Part shown: in pieces, positions 45,973 through 54,832 of the stretch
Position numbering within the stretch: position 1 is the stretch's first letter
Layout of the letters: each line of letters opens with the position of its first letter
NCBI GenBank assembly: GCA_963826055.1
Contig: CAWGVO010000017.1
Coordinates: forward strand, 310,001 to 374,000
Length of the DNA stretch: 64,000 nucleotides
Direction: 5' to 3'
DNA from: JBBDMC01 sp963826055
GTDB lineage: Bacteria > Pseudomonadota > Alphaproteobacteria > Rhizobiales > Kaistiaceae
Position numbers and translations under genes: made by a program
The notes under the pieces: model-generated
Seen by the model: only the letters and a program-made list of their open reading frames with translations
The model's database searches: none
What the model was told of the DNA's origin: nothing

Positions 45973-46298
45973 GGCAGGACGATCGCGGTGACGGCCCGAA
46001 GGCCGAGAAGGATCAACAGAACGCCGAAAGCGCCCGCCCAGAAACTCGCGCGCCGACTGCCAAGGCTCATCCATTCAGCCAGGATGTTGCGGATGCCGAT
46101 CGAGGCGTGAATGGCGGCGGCGAACACGAAGAGGCCGTAGAAAAGTGCCCAAGCGATGCTGCCGCGGGTGCGCGAAAGGATATCGGCGGCGCTCAGGTTT
46201 TGGCGCGTGGCGTAGAAGATCACGGCTACGTGGATCAGGATCATCGGCACCAGAAGGGCCGCGGTCAGGCGTTGCCAGACGTAGAGACGCACGTTCAC
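45969..46298 (-). CDS. Second membrane anchor (SdhD-like)
   Basis: 109 residues with three hydrophobic helices. It opens RLYVWQRLTAALLVPMILIH and has IHASIGIRNILAEW, where His may be the second haem ligand, as in SdhD. I chose GTG 46298 because the frame's upstream residues are the iron-sulfur gene in another frame. Overlaps both neighbours by 4 bases. Having two short anchors fits four-subunit type C succinate:quinone oxidoreductases. Confidence 0.82.
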   Translation of the reverse strand: MNVRLYVWQRLTAALLVPMILIHVAVIFYATRQNLSAADILSRTRGSIAWALFYGLFVFAAAIHASIGIRNILAEWMSLGSRRASFWAGAFGVLLILLGLRAVTAIVLP

Positions 46299-47017
46299 GG
46301 CTTGATCTCGCCCTTCATGTACGCGCGCGTCGTTGCTCGCTTGAGGGCCGCGATCGAAGCTGTCGGGTTGAGCGAAAGGGGGCACACTTCGCGGCATGAT
46401 TCGTGGGTGTGGCACGCGTGGCAGCCGCCAGAGCTGGCGACCGCCTGCAGGCGCGCGGTGTTATCGGCATCACGGACGTCATTTACGAGTGTCCACGCCC
46501 GATTGAGTTGCGCCGGGCCGAGATAGTCAGGATTCCAGCGGACAGTGTCGCACGCGGCGTAGCAGATGCCGCAGTTTATGCACTCGATGGCGAGGTCGGC
46601 CGCCTGCCGTGCCTCGTCATCCGGCTTGATCGCTTCAAGCGGATCTTCTCTCGTTCTCGACGGCACAAAGGCGCCACCTGCCTTCTGCCACTTCTCGAAG
46701 AAGGTCTGCATATCGGTAGCAAGATCCTTGACTACCGGCAGGTTCTCGAGCGGCCCCACCTCGACGCGTCCGTCCCGGACCACGCTCGACAGGCGTGTGC
46801 GGCAGGTCCAGCGCGGCCTGCCGTTGACTGTCATGGCGCACGACCCGCACACCCCCACGCGACACGCGAACCGATACGCCAGCGTCGGGTCGACGTGGCG
46901 CTGGATCCACGTGACCGTGTCAAGGACGGTCTGGTTGTCGCGCGCGGGCACCTGGTAGGCGCGGTATTCGCCGTCCTCGCCGCCGCGCCATACAGATACT
47001 GTCAGATCGGATTGCAT
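46295..47017 (-). CDS. Succinate dehydrogenase/fumarate reductase iron-sulfur subunit
   Basis: 240 residues. N-terminal [2Fe-2S] motif CRVGVCGSCAM followed by a fourth Cys in RPRWTC; then CINCGICYAAC and CHTHESCREVCPLSLNP for the [4Fe-4S] and [3Fe-4S] clusters. All spacings match SdhB/FrdB, apart from an additional Cys just ahead (CHACHT). First structural gene of the operon, 109 bases after lysR. It links the flavin to the quinone-binding anchors. Confidence 0.9.
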   Translation of the reverse strand: MQSDLTVSVWRGGEDGEYRAYQVPARDNQTVLDTVTWIQRHVDPTLAYRFACRVGVCGSCAMTVNGRPRWTCRTRLSSVVRDGRVEVGPLENLPVVKDLATDMQTFFEKWQKAGGAFVPSRTREDPLEAIKPDDEARQAADLAIECINCGICYAACDTVRWNPDYLGPAQLNRAWTLVNDVRDADNTARLQAVASSGGCHACHTHESCREVCPLSLNPTASIAALKRATTRAYMKGEIKP

Positions 47018-47126
47018 GTCGGACCTGAATTCCTGCCGGGCCGACCATATTGTCCCAGTCCAGCTTGCCGCCGAATTCTAGCAAGCAGGCTCCGTCAGAA
47101 ATAGGGAATAAGACTGAACATTAAAT

Positions 47127-48107
47127 TTACTTTTTTTTATGAGAGCCGCTGCGGGACATGCGCTTTTTCGCGCCGTCGGCGATGGGTCGCCGCGTGCTCG
47201 ATTTCATCCGGTTGGAAACGAATGTCGACTGGCTGCCGCTCCCTGACACGAGCGTCCTCAACTCGGCGAGAAGGGTTTCAGCGAGCACGGTCTTGGGATG
47301 CCCGATGGGATGAACAAGCCCGATGACGCGATGAAGCGGCGCGCCCTTGAACGCGACCTTGCGCAGGGGGAGGTCGGTGGAGGCACTGATAGCGCGCAGT
47401 GGCACAATCGATACGCCGAGGCCGTGATGAACCATGGTGGTGATAGCCTCAAGGGTGTCCAGCATCATGGTTTCATTGACCTGAAGCCGTCGCCGCCTGA
47501 TGAGGCGGTCGATCAACTGGCCAACCCAGGCGACCCGCGTGTAGCGGATGAACGGGTAGGCGGCTATCAGTTCCTCGGCGGACAGGTTTGGCGCGTCGAT
47601 AGGGGCGATGACAACGAGCGGCTCGCGTGCGAACGGCGACCACTCGAGACCGGATCGGCTTTCCAGCATTTCGCTGACGATTGCGGCGTCGAGAATTCCC
47701 CGGCGCATTCGATTGACCAGATCAGCGGAGAGGCCCATCACCAGTTCGATGTGCAGTCGCGGATACTTGGCCCGCAACGCGACGAGCGCCTTGGGCATGA
47801 TGCCCGTGATGGCGCTCGGTACGACGCCCAGCCGCAGGTGACCTCCGATCGCCTGCCCGTCGACGTCCTGAAACAGGCGATCGTAGGCAAGAGTGACTTC
47901 CCGCGCCTTCGGCACGAAAGCGCGGCCGGCGTCATTCAGGACCGGCGGACGTTTGGAACGGTCGAACAGGATGACGCCCAGTTCGTCTTCCAATGTTTTC
48001 ATCTGCATGGTGACTGCCGACTGCGTGCGGTTGATTGCGCGCGCCGCAGCAGCGAACGATCCGGTCTCGGCAATTGCCAGGAAAGTCTTGACCTCGCGGA
48101 TTGACAA
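47127..48107 (-). CDS. LysR-family transcriptional regulator with basic C-terminal tail
   Basis: 326 residues. N-terminal winged helix REVKTFLAIAETGSFAAAARAINRTQSAVTMQ (read with the usual LysR spacing), then a substrate-binding domain with GGHLRLGVVPSAITG and HHGLGVSIVPL. The last 30 or so residues are unusually basic and end SHKKK, coded by an A8 run. It lies upstream of the succinate dehydrogenase-like operon on the same strand and divergent from the carboxyltransferase gene, so it may control both. Confidence 0.88.
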   Translation of the reverse strand: MSIREVKTFLAIAETGSFAAAARAINRTQSAVTMQMKTLEDELGVILFDRSKRPPVLNDAGRAFVPKAREVTLAYDRLFQDVDGQAIGGHLRLGVVPSAITGIMPKALVALRAKYPRLHIELVMGLSADLVNRMRRGILDAAIVSEMLESRSGLEWSPFAREPLVVIAPIDAPNLSAEELIAAYPFIRYTRVAWVGQLIDRLIRRRRLQVNETMMLDTLEAITTMVHHGLGVSIVPLRAISASTDLPLRKVAFKGAPLHRVIGLVHPIGHPKTVLAETLLAELRTLVSGSGSQSTFVSNRMKSSTRRPIADGAKKRMSRSGSHKKK

Positions 48108-48282
48108 CGCATCACTCCGAATATGATCTGACCTGCATCTTCCTTGAGTTTTATCGAAACATATTGTTCATGGAATTTCATTTCAGTTCAAGTGTATTGC
48201 CGACTATAACCGGGCGTGGACGGTTCGGGGCGCGCGCCGCCGGCGCCGATCGGATAGATTGGGGAGAGACGGAGCGAACGGA
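48108..48282. promoter_or_regulatory. Divergent control region of lysR and the carboxyltransferase operon
   Basis: 175 bases between divergent starts. The half near lysR is AT-rich (TTTTATCGAAACATATTG, TTCATGGAATTTCATTTC), the other half GC-rich. LysR proteins usually bind such regions; I see an imperfect symmetric stretch ATGGAATTTCAT (48170-48181) but no clear T-N11-A palindrome. Confidence 0.4.
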
Positions 48283-49761
48283 ATGAGCGCTGGTCAAAGC
48301 GCGACTTCGCGGGAAATCCGCGTCATCGACACAACACTCCGGGACGCGCATCAGTGCCTGTGGGCCACCCGCATGCGGACAGCCCACATGTTGCCGATCC
48401 TCCCTGCGATCGATCGGGTGGGCTTTGAGTCGGTGGATCTGATGGGAACGATCCAGTTCGACGTGTCTGTGCGTTACCTCAAGGAGGATCCGTGGGAGCG
48501 GGTGCGGCTGGTGCACAAAGCGGCGCCCAACACGCGCTTTCGTGCGCTCATCCGCAGCAAGAACATTGCCGCATTCGACTTTTTCCCGGACGACGTGATC
48601 GAGTTGTGGGTCGAACGCCTGTTCGCGAACGGGTTCCGAGTGATCGGTGCTTTCGACGGATTGAACGATGTGGACAATATCGTCGGCGGTCTTCGTCGTG
48701 CCAAGGCGCTTGGAGCCTATACGTTCGGGGCGCTGTCGTTCTGCGAGAGTCCGCTGCATACGGACCAGCACTACGCCGATACCGCCCGGGCGTTGATCGA
48801 GCGTGCCGATGTCGACTCTCTTATGCTCAAGGACGCGGGCGGGCTGCTGACGGTCGATCGAATCCGCACTCTGGTTCCGATATTGCGTGAGGTGGCGGGA
48901 TCGCGCCCGCTGGAGCTTCACAGCCACTGCCTCACTGGGCTAGCGCCGTTGGTCTATCTGGAGGGTGCCAAGCTCGGCTGCGACCAGCTCCACCTGTCGG
49001 TAAAGCCGTTGGCAAACGGCGCGGCGCAGCCTGCGACACAGACGGTGGTCCGCAATCTCCGTCACATGGGATTCACCGTAAATATCGACGACGGCCTGGT
49101 GGACGAGATGAGTGAGCACTTCGCGATGATCGCGAAGCGGGAAGGCAAGCCGATTGGCGTCCCGGCCGAATATGATGCCTTTCACTATGAGCATCAGATT
49201 CCGGGGGGGATGCTGTCCAACTTCCGCGAGCAACTCTCGATCGCGGGCCTCGGCGACAAGTTCGAGGCGCTGCTTGAAGAGTGCGCACGCGTGCGGCGTG
49301 ATCTCGCCTGGCCGATCATGATTACTCCGTTCTCCCAGTTTGTTGGCACCCAGGCGGTCATGAACGTAGTGCACGGCGAGCGCTATCGGGTGGTGCCGAA
49401 CGAGGTGAAGAAGTATGTGCTTGGCTACTACGGCAAGCTGCTCGGGCCGGTCGATGCGGAGGCAATGGACCGCATCGTTGCGAACGGGTCGCGGGACATT
49501 CCGCTTGAGCCAAAGCCACTTGAGCCGATGGTGGCCAGGATCAGGGCGAAGTATCCGCATGCTTCCGATGACGAGCGCCTGTTGCGCATTATGTTTGCCG
49601 GCAAGCAGGTCGACGACATGTTGGCTGTGCAGCCGTTCGAGACGGAATATCCAGTTCGGTCTCCGGTCGTCGATCTGGTCAAGACACTGGTCGACCGCAA
49701 GAGCGACGCCCGCGTTCGCGTCAAAGGTGCGGAGCTCAGCTTGAAAGTGACCGCGCAATGA
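48283..49761 (+). CDS. Carboxyltransferase subunit (pyruvate carboxylase B / oxaloacetate decarboxylase alpha type)
   Basis: 492-residue TIM-barrel carboxyltransferase that moves CO2 between biotin and a 2-oxoacid. Metal-site motifs: VIDTTLRDAHQ at about residue 15 and ELHSHCLTG; the carbamylated Lys is in SLMLKDAGGLL. The C-terminal PYC_OADA domain follows, with HQIPGGMLSNF, TPFSQFVGTQA and YYGKLLGP. It has no biotinyl domain of its own; the next gene supplies one. The exact acceptor (pyruvate, methylmalonyl-CoA or other) is not decided by sequence. Start ATG 48283 after GGAGCGAACGGA. Confidence 0.88.
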   Translation: MSAGQSATSREIRVIDTTLRDAHQCLWATRMRTAHMLPILPAIDRVGFESVDLMGTIQFDVSVRYLKEDPWERVRLVHKAAPNTRFRALIRSKNIAAFDFFPDDVIELWVERLFANGFRVIGAFDGLNDVDNIVGGLRRAKALGAYTFGALSFCESPLHTDQHYADTARALIERADVDSLMLKDAGGLLTVDRIRTLVPILREVAGSRPLELHSHCLTGLAPLVYLEGAKLGCDQLHLSVKPLANGAAQPATQTVVRNLRHMGFTVNIDDGLVDEMSEHFAMIAKREGKPIGVPAEYDAFHYEHQIPGGMLSNFREQLSIAGLGDKFEALLEECARVRRDLAWPIMITPFSQFVGTQAVMNVVHGERYRVVPNEVKKYVLGYYGKLLGPVDAEAMDRIVANGSRDIPLEPKPLEPMVARIRAKYPHASDDERLLRIMFAGKQVDDMLAVQPFETEYPVRSPVVDLVKTLVDRKSDARVRVKGAELSLKVTAQ

Positions 49762-50288
49762 GTGGCCGCAAGCGGGACGGGGACGGTGCCGCAGACCTCA
49801 CTCGACACGATATCGAGACGATCATCGACATCGTCAAGTCGGCTCCCGACATTGCCGAGTTTTCGCTGAAATACGGGGAGATCGAAATCTTCATTTCGCG
49901 CGGTTCCCATTCCACTGCGCGCGAGCAGGTTCGGGGAGAGGCGCAGCCGAGCCAGGCGCCCGCCCGCCCGCCGGCAGATATGGCCGCAACCGTGATGGCT
50001 GAAAGCCCGCCCTCGGTGAGCGCGCTCGCGGCTCGTCGGTCGAATGAGATTGTCGTTGAGGCTCCCATGGTCGGTACGTTCTACCGGGCGCCGGCGCCGG
50101 GCGAGGCGCCCTTCGTCAGCGTCGGCGACACGGTCGCGTCCGATGCCGTGCTGTGTATCATCGAGGTGATGAAACTGATGAACTCGATCGCGGCGCCGCG
50201 GGCGGGGACCGTCAAGCAGATATTGGTTGGCGACGGGGAAGGTGTGGAGTTCGGTCAGCCTCTGATTGTGATTGAAGTCGACGGGTAG
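49758..50288 (+). CDS. Biotin carboxyl carrier protein (AccB-like)
   Basis: 176 residues. The N-terminus IETIIDIVKSAPDIAEFSLKY resembles AccB, the middle is a Pro/Ala linker and the C-terminal biotinyl domain contains APMVGTFYRAPAPGEAPF and EVMKLMNS, with biotin on the Lys. The ATG overlaps the stop of the carboxyltransferase gene (ATGA), so the proteins are probably made in step. No biotin carboxylase is in the window; the partner must be encoded elsewhere, or the carrier serves a decarboxylase/transcarboxylase. Confidence 0.9.
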   Translation: MSGRKRDGDGAADLTRHDIETIIDIVKSAPDIAEFSLKYGEIEIFISRGSHSTAREQVRGEAQPSQAPARPPADMAATVMAESPPSVSALAARRSNEIVVEAPMVGTFYRAPAPGEAPFVSVGDTVASDAVLCIIEVMKLMNSIAAPRAGTVKQILVGDGEGVEFGQPLIVIEVDG

Positions 50289-51730
50289 TGCTGCCTTTGT
50301 CCGACGGCATGGTGACGGCGGCCCGTGTCGAGGCGGCGGAAGCCGGTGTCGCGATGCTCAATCGCGGTGGCACTGCGGCCGATGCGGCCGCGGCCACGGC
50401 GTTGGCTCTCGCGGTGACGGATCCGGCCAACTGCGGCATCGGTGGATACGGCGGCTTCGCAGTCGTTGATGTGCCCGGCGCTCCCACTGCGCAGGTGGCG
50501 TTCAATACCGCTGCGCCGCATGCCCTCGATATCGATGTGTTGCGTGATGCGCCGCGACGGGGTCCTTTCGTGCGCTCGGGCCCGTCTGTATCCCCGCCGG
50601 CAGTCGTCGCCGGCCTGTGGTTGCTTCATCGGACTTACGGAAGGCTGCCCTGGGCCGAGATAGTGACGCCGGCCATTGCACTCGCCCGCGACGGCTTCGT
50701 GGTCGGCGACGATCTTGGGCGCGCGCTGAACTGGGCATTTCGCGATCGGGCAAAGGTGGAGCCGTCCTTCGCGCAGGTGTTCGGACCAGGCGACCGCCGG
50801 CCGGAGGCAGGTGACCGGCTTCGTCAGCCGGACCTGGCGGCAACTCTTGAGGCGGTGCAGCGCGATGGACCTGCCGCGCTGATTTCGGGACGGATCGCCG
50901 AATCTGTTGTTGCGACGGCCGCGAAAGCCGGGGGAAGTCTCCGGCAGCGCGACCTCGCCGACTTGGAGGCCTCTGTGCTTCCGGCGGTGGAAGTCGCAGT
51001 CGGTCCGGCAATGGTCCATGGGACCGAACCAACCACGTCCGGTTTCGGTGTTCTGAGCGATGCCCTCGCGGCAGCGGGGTCGGCGGCGTGGAACGCGCAT
51101 GATCACCCGGCAACCCTGCGGCGGATCGAATCCGCTCTCCGGCAAGCATGGCGGGCGCGCGAGCAAACTGGAACCAGCCTGCTCGGCCGGTCGCACCCGG
51201 TGCAGCACACGAGTCATCTTTGCGCCGCCGACCGCAGCGGCGCGCTGGTCTCGCTGACGTTCACGCACGGACCGCTTTGGTTCGGCAGCGGTCTTGTCGC
51301 CGATGGGACCGGTATCGTGCTCAATTGCGGGGCAAATCTCTTTGTGCGCGATCCGCGCAGCGGAAACGTCTTTGCGCAGGCCAATATCACGCCGGTTGTC
51401 GCCCGCACGGCAGACGGTTCGCGATACGCGTTTGGCACGCCTGGGGGCCGCAGAATTCCGGCCGTCGTCATGACGGTGCTTGTCGACATCATCGAGCGCG
51501 GGGCTCCGCTGGAGGTGGCGATCAACCAGCCGCGTGTGTCGGTGGCTGCGAACGGGACGCTGGAAGTCGAGCCGCCACTTGATTCGGTCTTGCCGGGAAC
51601 GCGCTTGATCGCGCCCGACGAGTTCTACGGGCCGGCAAGCGGAATTCAGTTGTCGCCGGCGGGGGTTGCGGCCGGAGCCAAAGATGGACGGTTTGATGGG
51701 GCCGTGGTGGCCGGCCGGCCACCCGCCTAG
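50288..51730 (+). CDS. Gamma-glutamyltransferase family protein
   Basis: 480 residues, shorter than the usual 530-580 and with no obvious signal peptide. Family segments: GMVTAARVEAAEAGVAMLNRG, GGTAADAAAATALAL, NCGIGGYGGFAVVD and PGGRRIPAVVM. The autoprocessing/catalytic Thr is probably that of QHTSHLCAADRSG. GTG start overlaps the stop of the biotin carrier gene by one base, so it is part of this operon. Such cytoplasmic-type relatives may hydrolyse amides other than glutathione. Confidence 0.82.
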   Translation: MLPLSDGMVTAARVEAAEAGVAMLNRGGTAADAAAATALALAVTDPANCGIGGYGGFAVVDVPGAPTAQVAFNTAAPHALDIDVLRDAPRRGPFVRSGPSVSPPAVVAGLWLLHRTYGRLPWAEIVTPAIALARDGFVVGDDLGRALNWAFRDRAKVEPSFAQVFGPGDRRPEAGDRLRQPDLAATLEAVQRDGPAALISGRIAESVVATAAKAGGSLRQRDLADLEASVLPAVEVAVGPAMVHGTEPTTSGFGVLSDALAAAGSAAWNAHDHPATLRRIESALRQAWRAREQTGTSLLGRSHPVQHTSHLCAADRSGALVSLTFTHGPLWFGSGLVADGTGIVLNCGANLFVRDPRSGNVFAQANITPVVARTADGSRYAFGTPGGRRIPAVVMTVLVDIIERGAPLEVAINQPRVSVAANGTLEVEPPLDSVLPGTRLIAPDEFYGPASGIQLSPAGVAAGAKDGRFDGAVVAGRPPA

Positions 51731-51789
51731 ACTGCTGCAAGGCGGCGGGAAACGGGCTGCGCAAGGGACAGATTTGCACTCAGCATTTC

Positions 51790-51813
51790 TGATGATTTGC
51801 TTCATCATTTTTG
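51790..51813 (+). terminator. Possible terminator after the GGT gene
   Basis: A 6-bp AT-type stem TGATGA / TCATCA with a 6-base loop followed by TTTTTG, in a locally AT-rich stretch between the GGT and M24 genes. Stem stability is low, so this is tentative. Confidence 0.4.
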
Positions 51814-51932
51814 ATTTTTGTGAACAAGAAGACTGGGGCAATATGCTGAGAATTCGGAAAAGTCGGGTGAAGAATCCGGTCCGCGCGGATGAGCGGTGCA
51901 GACAGATGATCTACAAGTAGGAGAATACCGGC

Positions 51933-53111
51933 ATGCTGGGAGTGTCGTACGGATTCGATAATCAAGACTGGACCGCGGGCATCGACATGCCGCGGATGCG
52001 GCGCGAGCGGACCGAGCGAGCTCGCATGCTGATGAAGAAGCATGGCTTCGACGCCCTTCTTTGTTACGACGCAGCCAATATCCGCTACGTCAGCAGCACT
52101 GTTGCGGGTGTTTCGGCCCAGGGGTCAAGGCATTGCTTACTGCCGGGTGACAACGGGCCGATCGTGTGGGAAATCGGATGTGATGCGGACCGCGAGCGGC
52201 AATGCGCGCCGTGGCTGAATGGTCGCATTCATTACGCGATCCCGTTGCGTTTCGCGCCGATGGAAGCAGCCAAGAAGTGGGCCGCGAACCTGAAAGCGGT
52301 GCTAAAGGAAGAGGGCCTCAACGATCCATTGGTGGGTATCGATGCGCCTACCACGAAAATGGCGGCAGCTCTCGAGTCGGCTGGCATTCGGTTCGCTGAC
52401 GCCGGTCACGTGCTCTACGAGGCACGTCAGGTGAAGACCGAGGACGAGATACAGTGTTGCCGGCAGGCGATCGCGCTGGCCGAGCCCTGCTTCGACGTCG
52501 CGCAGACCATGATGCGACCGGGAGTGCGCGAGCGCGACATCCAGGCCGAGATGGCGGTGATCCTGTGCAAATACGGCGCTGAGGGCTATGCCGTGGTCGC
52601 GTCCGGCGATCATACCAACCCCTACTGGCGACGGACGTTGAACGATCGTGCGCTGCGGCCCGGTGACCTCGTCATCATCGACCGCATTCACCAGTTGAAC
52701 GGCTATCCGTCCGACTACGTGCGCACGTTCCTGGTTGGCGACAAGGCGACGCAGAAGCAGAAGGATCTGCACAAGGCCTGCTACGACTACATGTACTCGG
52801 CCATTGATATCATCAAGCCGGGCGTGACAACCGTCGACATCGCCGAGAAGCTGCACGAAAAGGAAGACTACTCTGAGTTTACGCTGCAATTCGGTCACGG
52901 CATCGGACTGGCGGTCCACGAGCCGCCGTACATTACCCTCATGTCGAAATACGATCCGGTGGTGATCGAGCCGAACATGGTGCTGGCGGTCGAAACGCTC
53001 GTGGGCGAGGGCAACGAGGCGGTGCGGCTGGAGGAGAATTTGGTGGTCACCGAAAGCGGCTTCGAGATTCTCAGCCTGTACCCCTACGATGCGAAATTGA
53101 CCGGAGGCTGA
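51933..53111 (+). CDS. M24-family metallopeptidase-like protein
   Basis: 392 residues, pita-bread fold (Xaa-Pro peptidase, creatinase and DMSP lyase DddP family). Metal ligands appear complete: the first Asp in DLVIIDRIHQ and the second in PSDYVRTF, His in FGHGIGLAVHEPP, Glu in LAVETLVG and Glu in RLEENLVVTESG. The C-terminus and NIRYVSS region resemble DddP, but DddP's extra Asp two residues after the first ligand is Arg here, so a DMSP lyase call is not supported. First gene of an operon with an ABC importer. Preceded by GTAGGAG. Substrate unknown. Confidence 0.85.
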   Translation: MLGVSYGFDNQDWTAGIDMPRMRRERTERARMLMKKHGFDALLCYDAANIRYVSSTVAGVSAQGSRHCLLPGDNGPIVWEIGCDADRERQCAPWLNGRIHYAIPLRFAPMEAAKKWAANLKAVLKEEGLNDPLVGIDAPTTKMAAALESAGIRFADAGHVLYEARQVKTEDEIQCCRQAIALAEPCFDVAQTMMRPGVRERDIQAEMAVILCKYGAEGYAVVASGDHTNPYWRRTLNDRALRPGDLVIIDRIHQLNGYPSDYVRTFLVGDKATQKQKDLHKACYDYMYSAIDIIKPGVTTVDIAEKLHEKEDYSEFTLQFGHGIGLAVHEPPYITLMSKYDPVVIEPNMVLAVETLVGEGNEAVRLEENLVVTESGFEILSLYPYDAKLTGG

Positions 53112-53879
53112 ATGGCCGCACTCGAATGCAGGTCCGTATGCCTCGAGTTCGAGTTGGCGGGGCGCCGGCTGCGGGTGCTCGAAGATGTGACCGTGTCGGT
53201 GAAGGAAAGGGAGTTCGTATCTCTGCTCGGCCCCAGCGGTTGCGGCAAATCCAGCTTGCTGAACATCGTGGCTGGGTTCATGCGTCCAACCAGCGGACGC
53301 GTGCTGGTGGGTGGCAGAGAGATATCGCGGCCGGGCCGGGATCGGGGTGTGGTGTTCCAGGAGCATGCCCTGTTTCCGTGGATGACAGTGCGTCAGAACA
53401 TTGAGTTCGGCCCAGACGTGAACGGCATGCCGAAGCAGGCGCGGGCCAGGAAAGTCGACGAGCTGATCGCCCTCGTCGGCCTCACCGGCTTCGAAGACGC
53501 TTTCCCGAAACAGCTTTCCGGCGGTATGCGCCAGCGGGTGGCGGTCAGTCGTGCGCTGGCGACGACGCCGGATATTCTGCTCATGGATGAGCCGTTCAGT
53601 GCTCTGGACGAACAGACCCGGGAGACGCTACGCGAGGAGTTCGAGCGCATCTGGCAGATGACTGCGCAGACAGTACTGCTGGTTACGCACAGCATCGACG
53701 AGTCGGTGCTAATGTCTGATCGGGTCGTCGTCATGAAAGCAAAGCCCGGTCGGGTGCTTGAGGTGATCGACATCGACTTGCCGCGGCCGCGCAACGACAC
53801 GAGCCCGGAGTTCATTGAGAAGAAACGCCTAATCAACAGGATTCTGTATCAAAATGGCCGGGATGCAGCAGTCCAATGA
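53112..53879 (+). CDS. ABC transporter ATP-binding protein (nitrate/sulfonate/taurine type)
   Basis: 255 residues. Walker A GPSGCGKSS, Q-loop VFQEHALFPWMTVRQN, signature LSGGMRQRVAVSRAL, Walker B ILLMDEPFSALDEQ and the switch His in VTHSID. The FPWMTV and GGMRQR variants are typical of SsuB/TauB/NrtD-type importers. ATG directly follows the M24 stop, indicating one transcript. Confidence 0.9.
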   Translation: MAALECRSVCLEFELAGRRLRVLEDVTVSVKEREFVSLLGPSGCGKSSLLNIVAGFMRPTSGRVLVGGREISRPGRDRGVVFQEHALFPWMTVRQNIEFGPDVNGMPKQARARKVDELIALVGLTGFEDAFPKQLSGGMRQRVAVSRALATTPDILLMDEPFSALDEQTRETLREEFERIWQMTAQTVLLVTHSIDESVLMSDRVVVMKAKPGRVLEVIDIDLPRPRNDTSPEFIEKKRLINRILYQNGRDAAVQ

Positions 53880-54758
53880 GTGTGGGTCGTGTCGATGGCT
53901 TTGAGGGTGGATCCGGACGCGAGGCCAACTGGTTCTCGTGGGTTGGCCTGGGTGTTCCGGTTGAGCGGGAGAGTATTGGACAGCGACCCCTTTTGGCGGG
54001 TCGGTGCGGTCGTGCTGTTCCTTGTGGTCTGGCAGCTCTTCGCGATGCTCAATCAGAGTATCCGGATTGTGAACCCGTTGTTCATGATCCCACCGCTCGA
54101 ATTGGGCAATACCGCGATGCGGCAGTGGAACGACGGAATTCTGTGGGCCGACGTTTGGGCGAGCATGTCGACCGCCATGAAGGGCTACCTGATCGGATGT
54201 TCGGTCGGCATCGTGACCGGGATCATGAGCGGTTACCTCCAGCTTGTTCAGCGGCTCTGGGATCCGATCGTGCAGATTTTCCGGCCGATCCCACCATTGG
54301 CGTTTCTGCCAATGTTCATTCTCTACCTCGGCATCGGCGACCTGACGCGCGTACTGTTCATCGCCTATGCGGTCTACTTCTACACCTACATGAATGCCAT
54401 GCAGGGAGTGCGCCACATAGATCCGGTTCTGGTGCGCGCGGCCCTCTCGCTCGGTGCGACGAAGATCAGGATCTTTCGTTCGATCATCCTGCCCGGCGCG
54501 ATGCCTTCGGTCATGACCGGGCTCAGGGTCAGCGCCGGCATGGCTCTCTTCGTGCTTGTCGCGGCCGAACTGATCGCCGCCGATCAAGGGATCGGCTACC
54601 GCATCATGTGGGCACGTCAATATTTTCAGGTCGATACGATGCTGTTCGACGCCTTCCTCATCGGCTTTCTCGGTTTCATCATCGATGCGGGGATGCGTCG
54701 TCTGGAGGGCTGGGTGCTGCGATGGAAGCCGGAGGTTTCGGAAAACACAGGCCGTTGA
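53880..54758 (+). CDS. ABC transporter permease (nitrate/sulfonate/taurine type)
   Basis: About 292 residues with six helices. The BPD_transp_1 coupling motif is LSLGATKIRIFRSIILPGAM; PIPPLAFLPMFILYLGIGD is typical of the SsuC/TauC group. The start is uncertain: GTG 53880 directly after the ATPase stop, or ATG 53895; neither has a clear ribosome-binding site. Confidence 0.88.
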   Translation: MWVVSMALRVDPDARPTGSRGLAWVFRLSGRVLDSDPFWRVGAVVLFLVVWQLFAMLNQSIRIVNPLFMIPPLELGNTAMRQWNDGILWADVWASMSTAMKGYLIGCSVGIVTGIMSGYLQLVQRLWDPIVQIFRPIPPLAFLPMFILYLGIGDLTRVLFIAYAVYFYTYMNAMQGVRHIDPVLVRAALSLGATKIRIFRSIILPGAMPSVMTGLRVSAGMALFVLVAAELIAADQGIGYRIMWARQYFQVDTMLFDAFLIGFLGFIIDAGMRRLEGWVLRWKPEVSENTGR

Positions 54759-54832
54759 CGAATACGGTCGCCAATTTACGAGCCAACAAAAGGTCGTGAC
54801 GTGAACAATCGTCACTCAAGGGAGGAACAACG

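Noticed and set aside
48165..48185. LysR palindrome in the divergent region
   Set aside because: Only an imperfect symmetry; no T-N11-A motif with matching arms, so not claimed as an operator.
50255..51841. Minus-strand open frame of 528 codons opposite the GGT gene
   Set aside because: Shadow of GGT, without ribosome-binding site or family match.
51933..53111. DMSP lyase DddP
   Set aside because: The fold and C-terminus are similar, but the additional metal-ligand Asp characteristic of DddP is Arg here.
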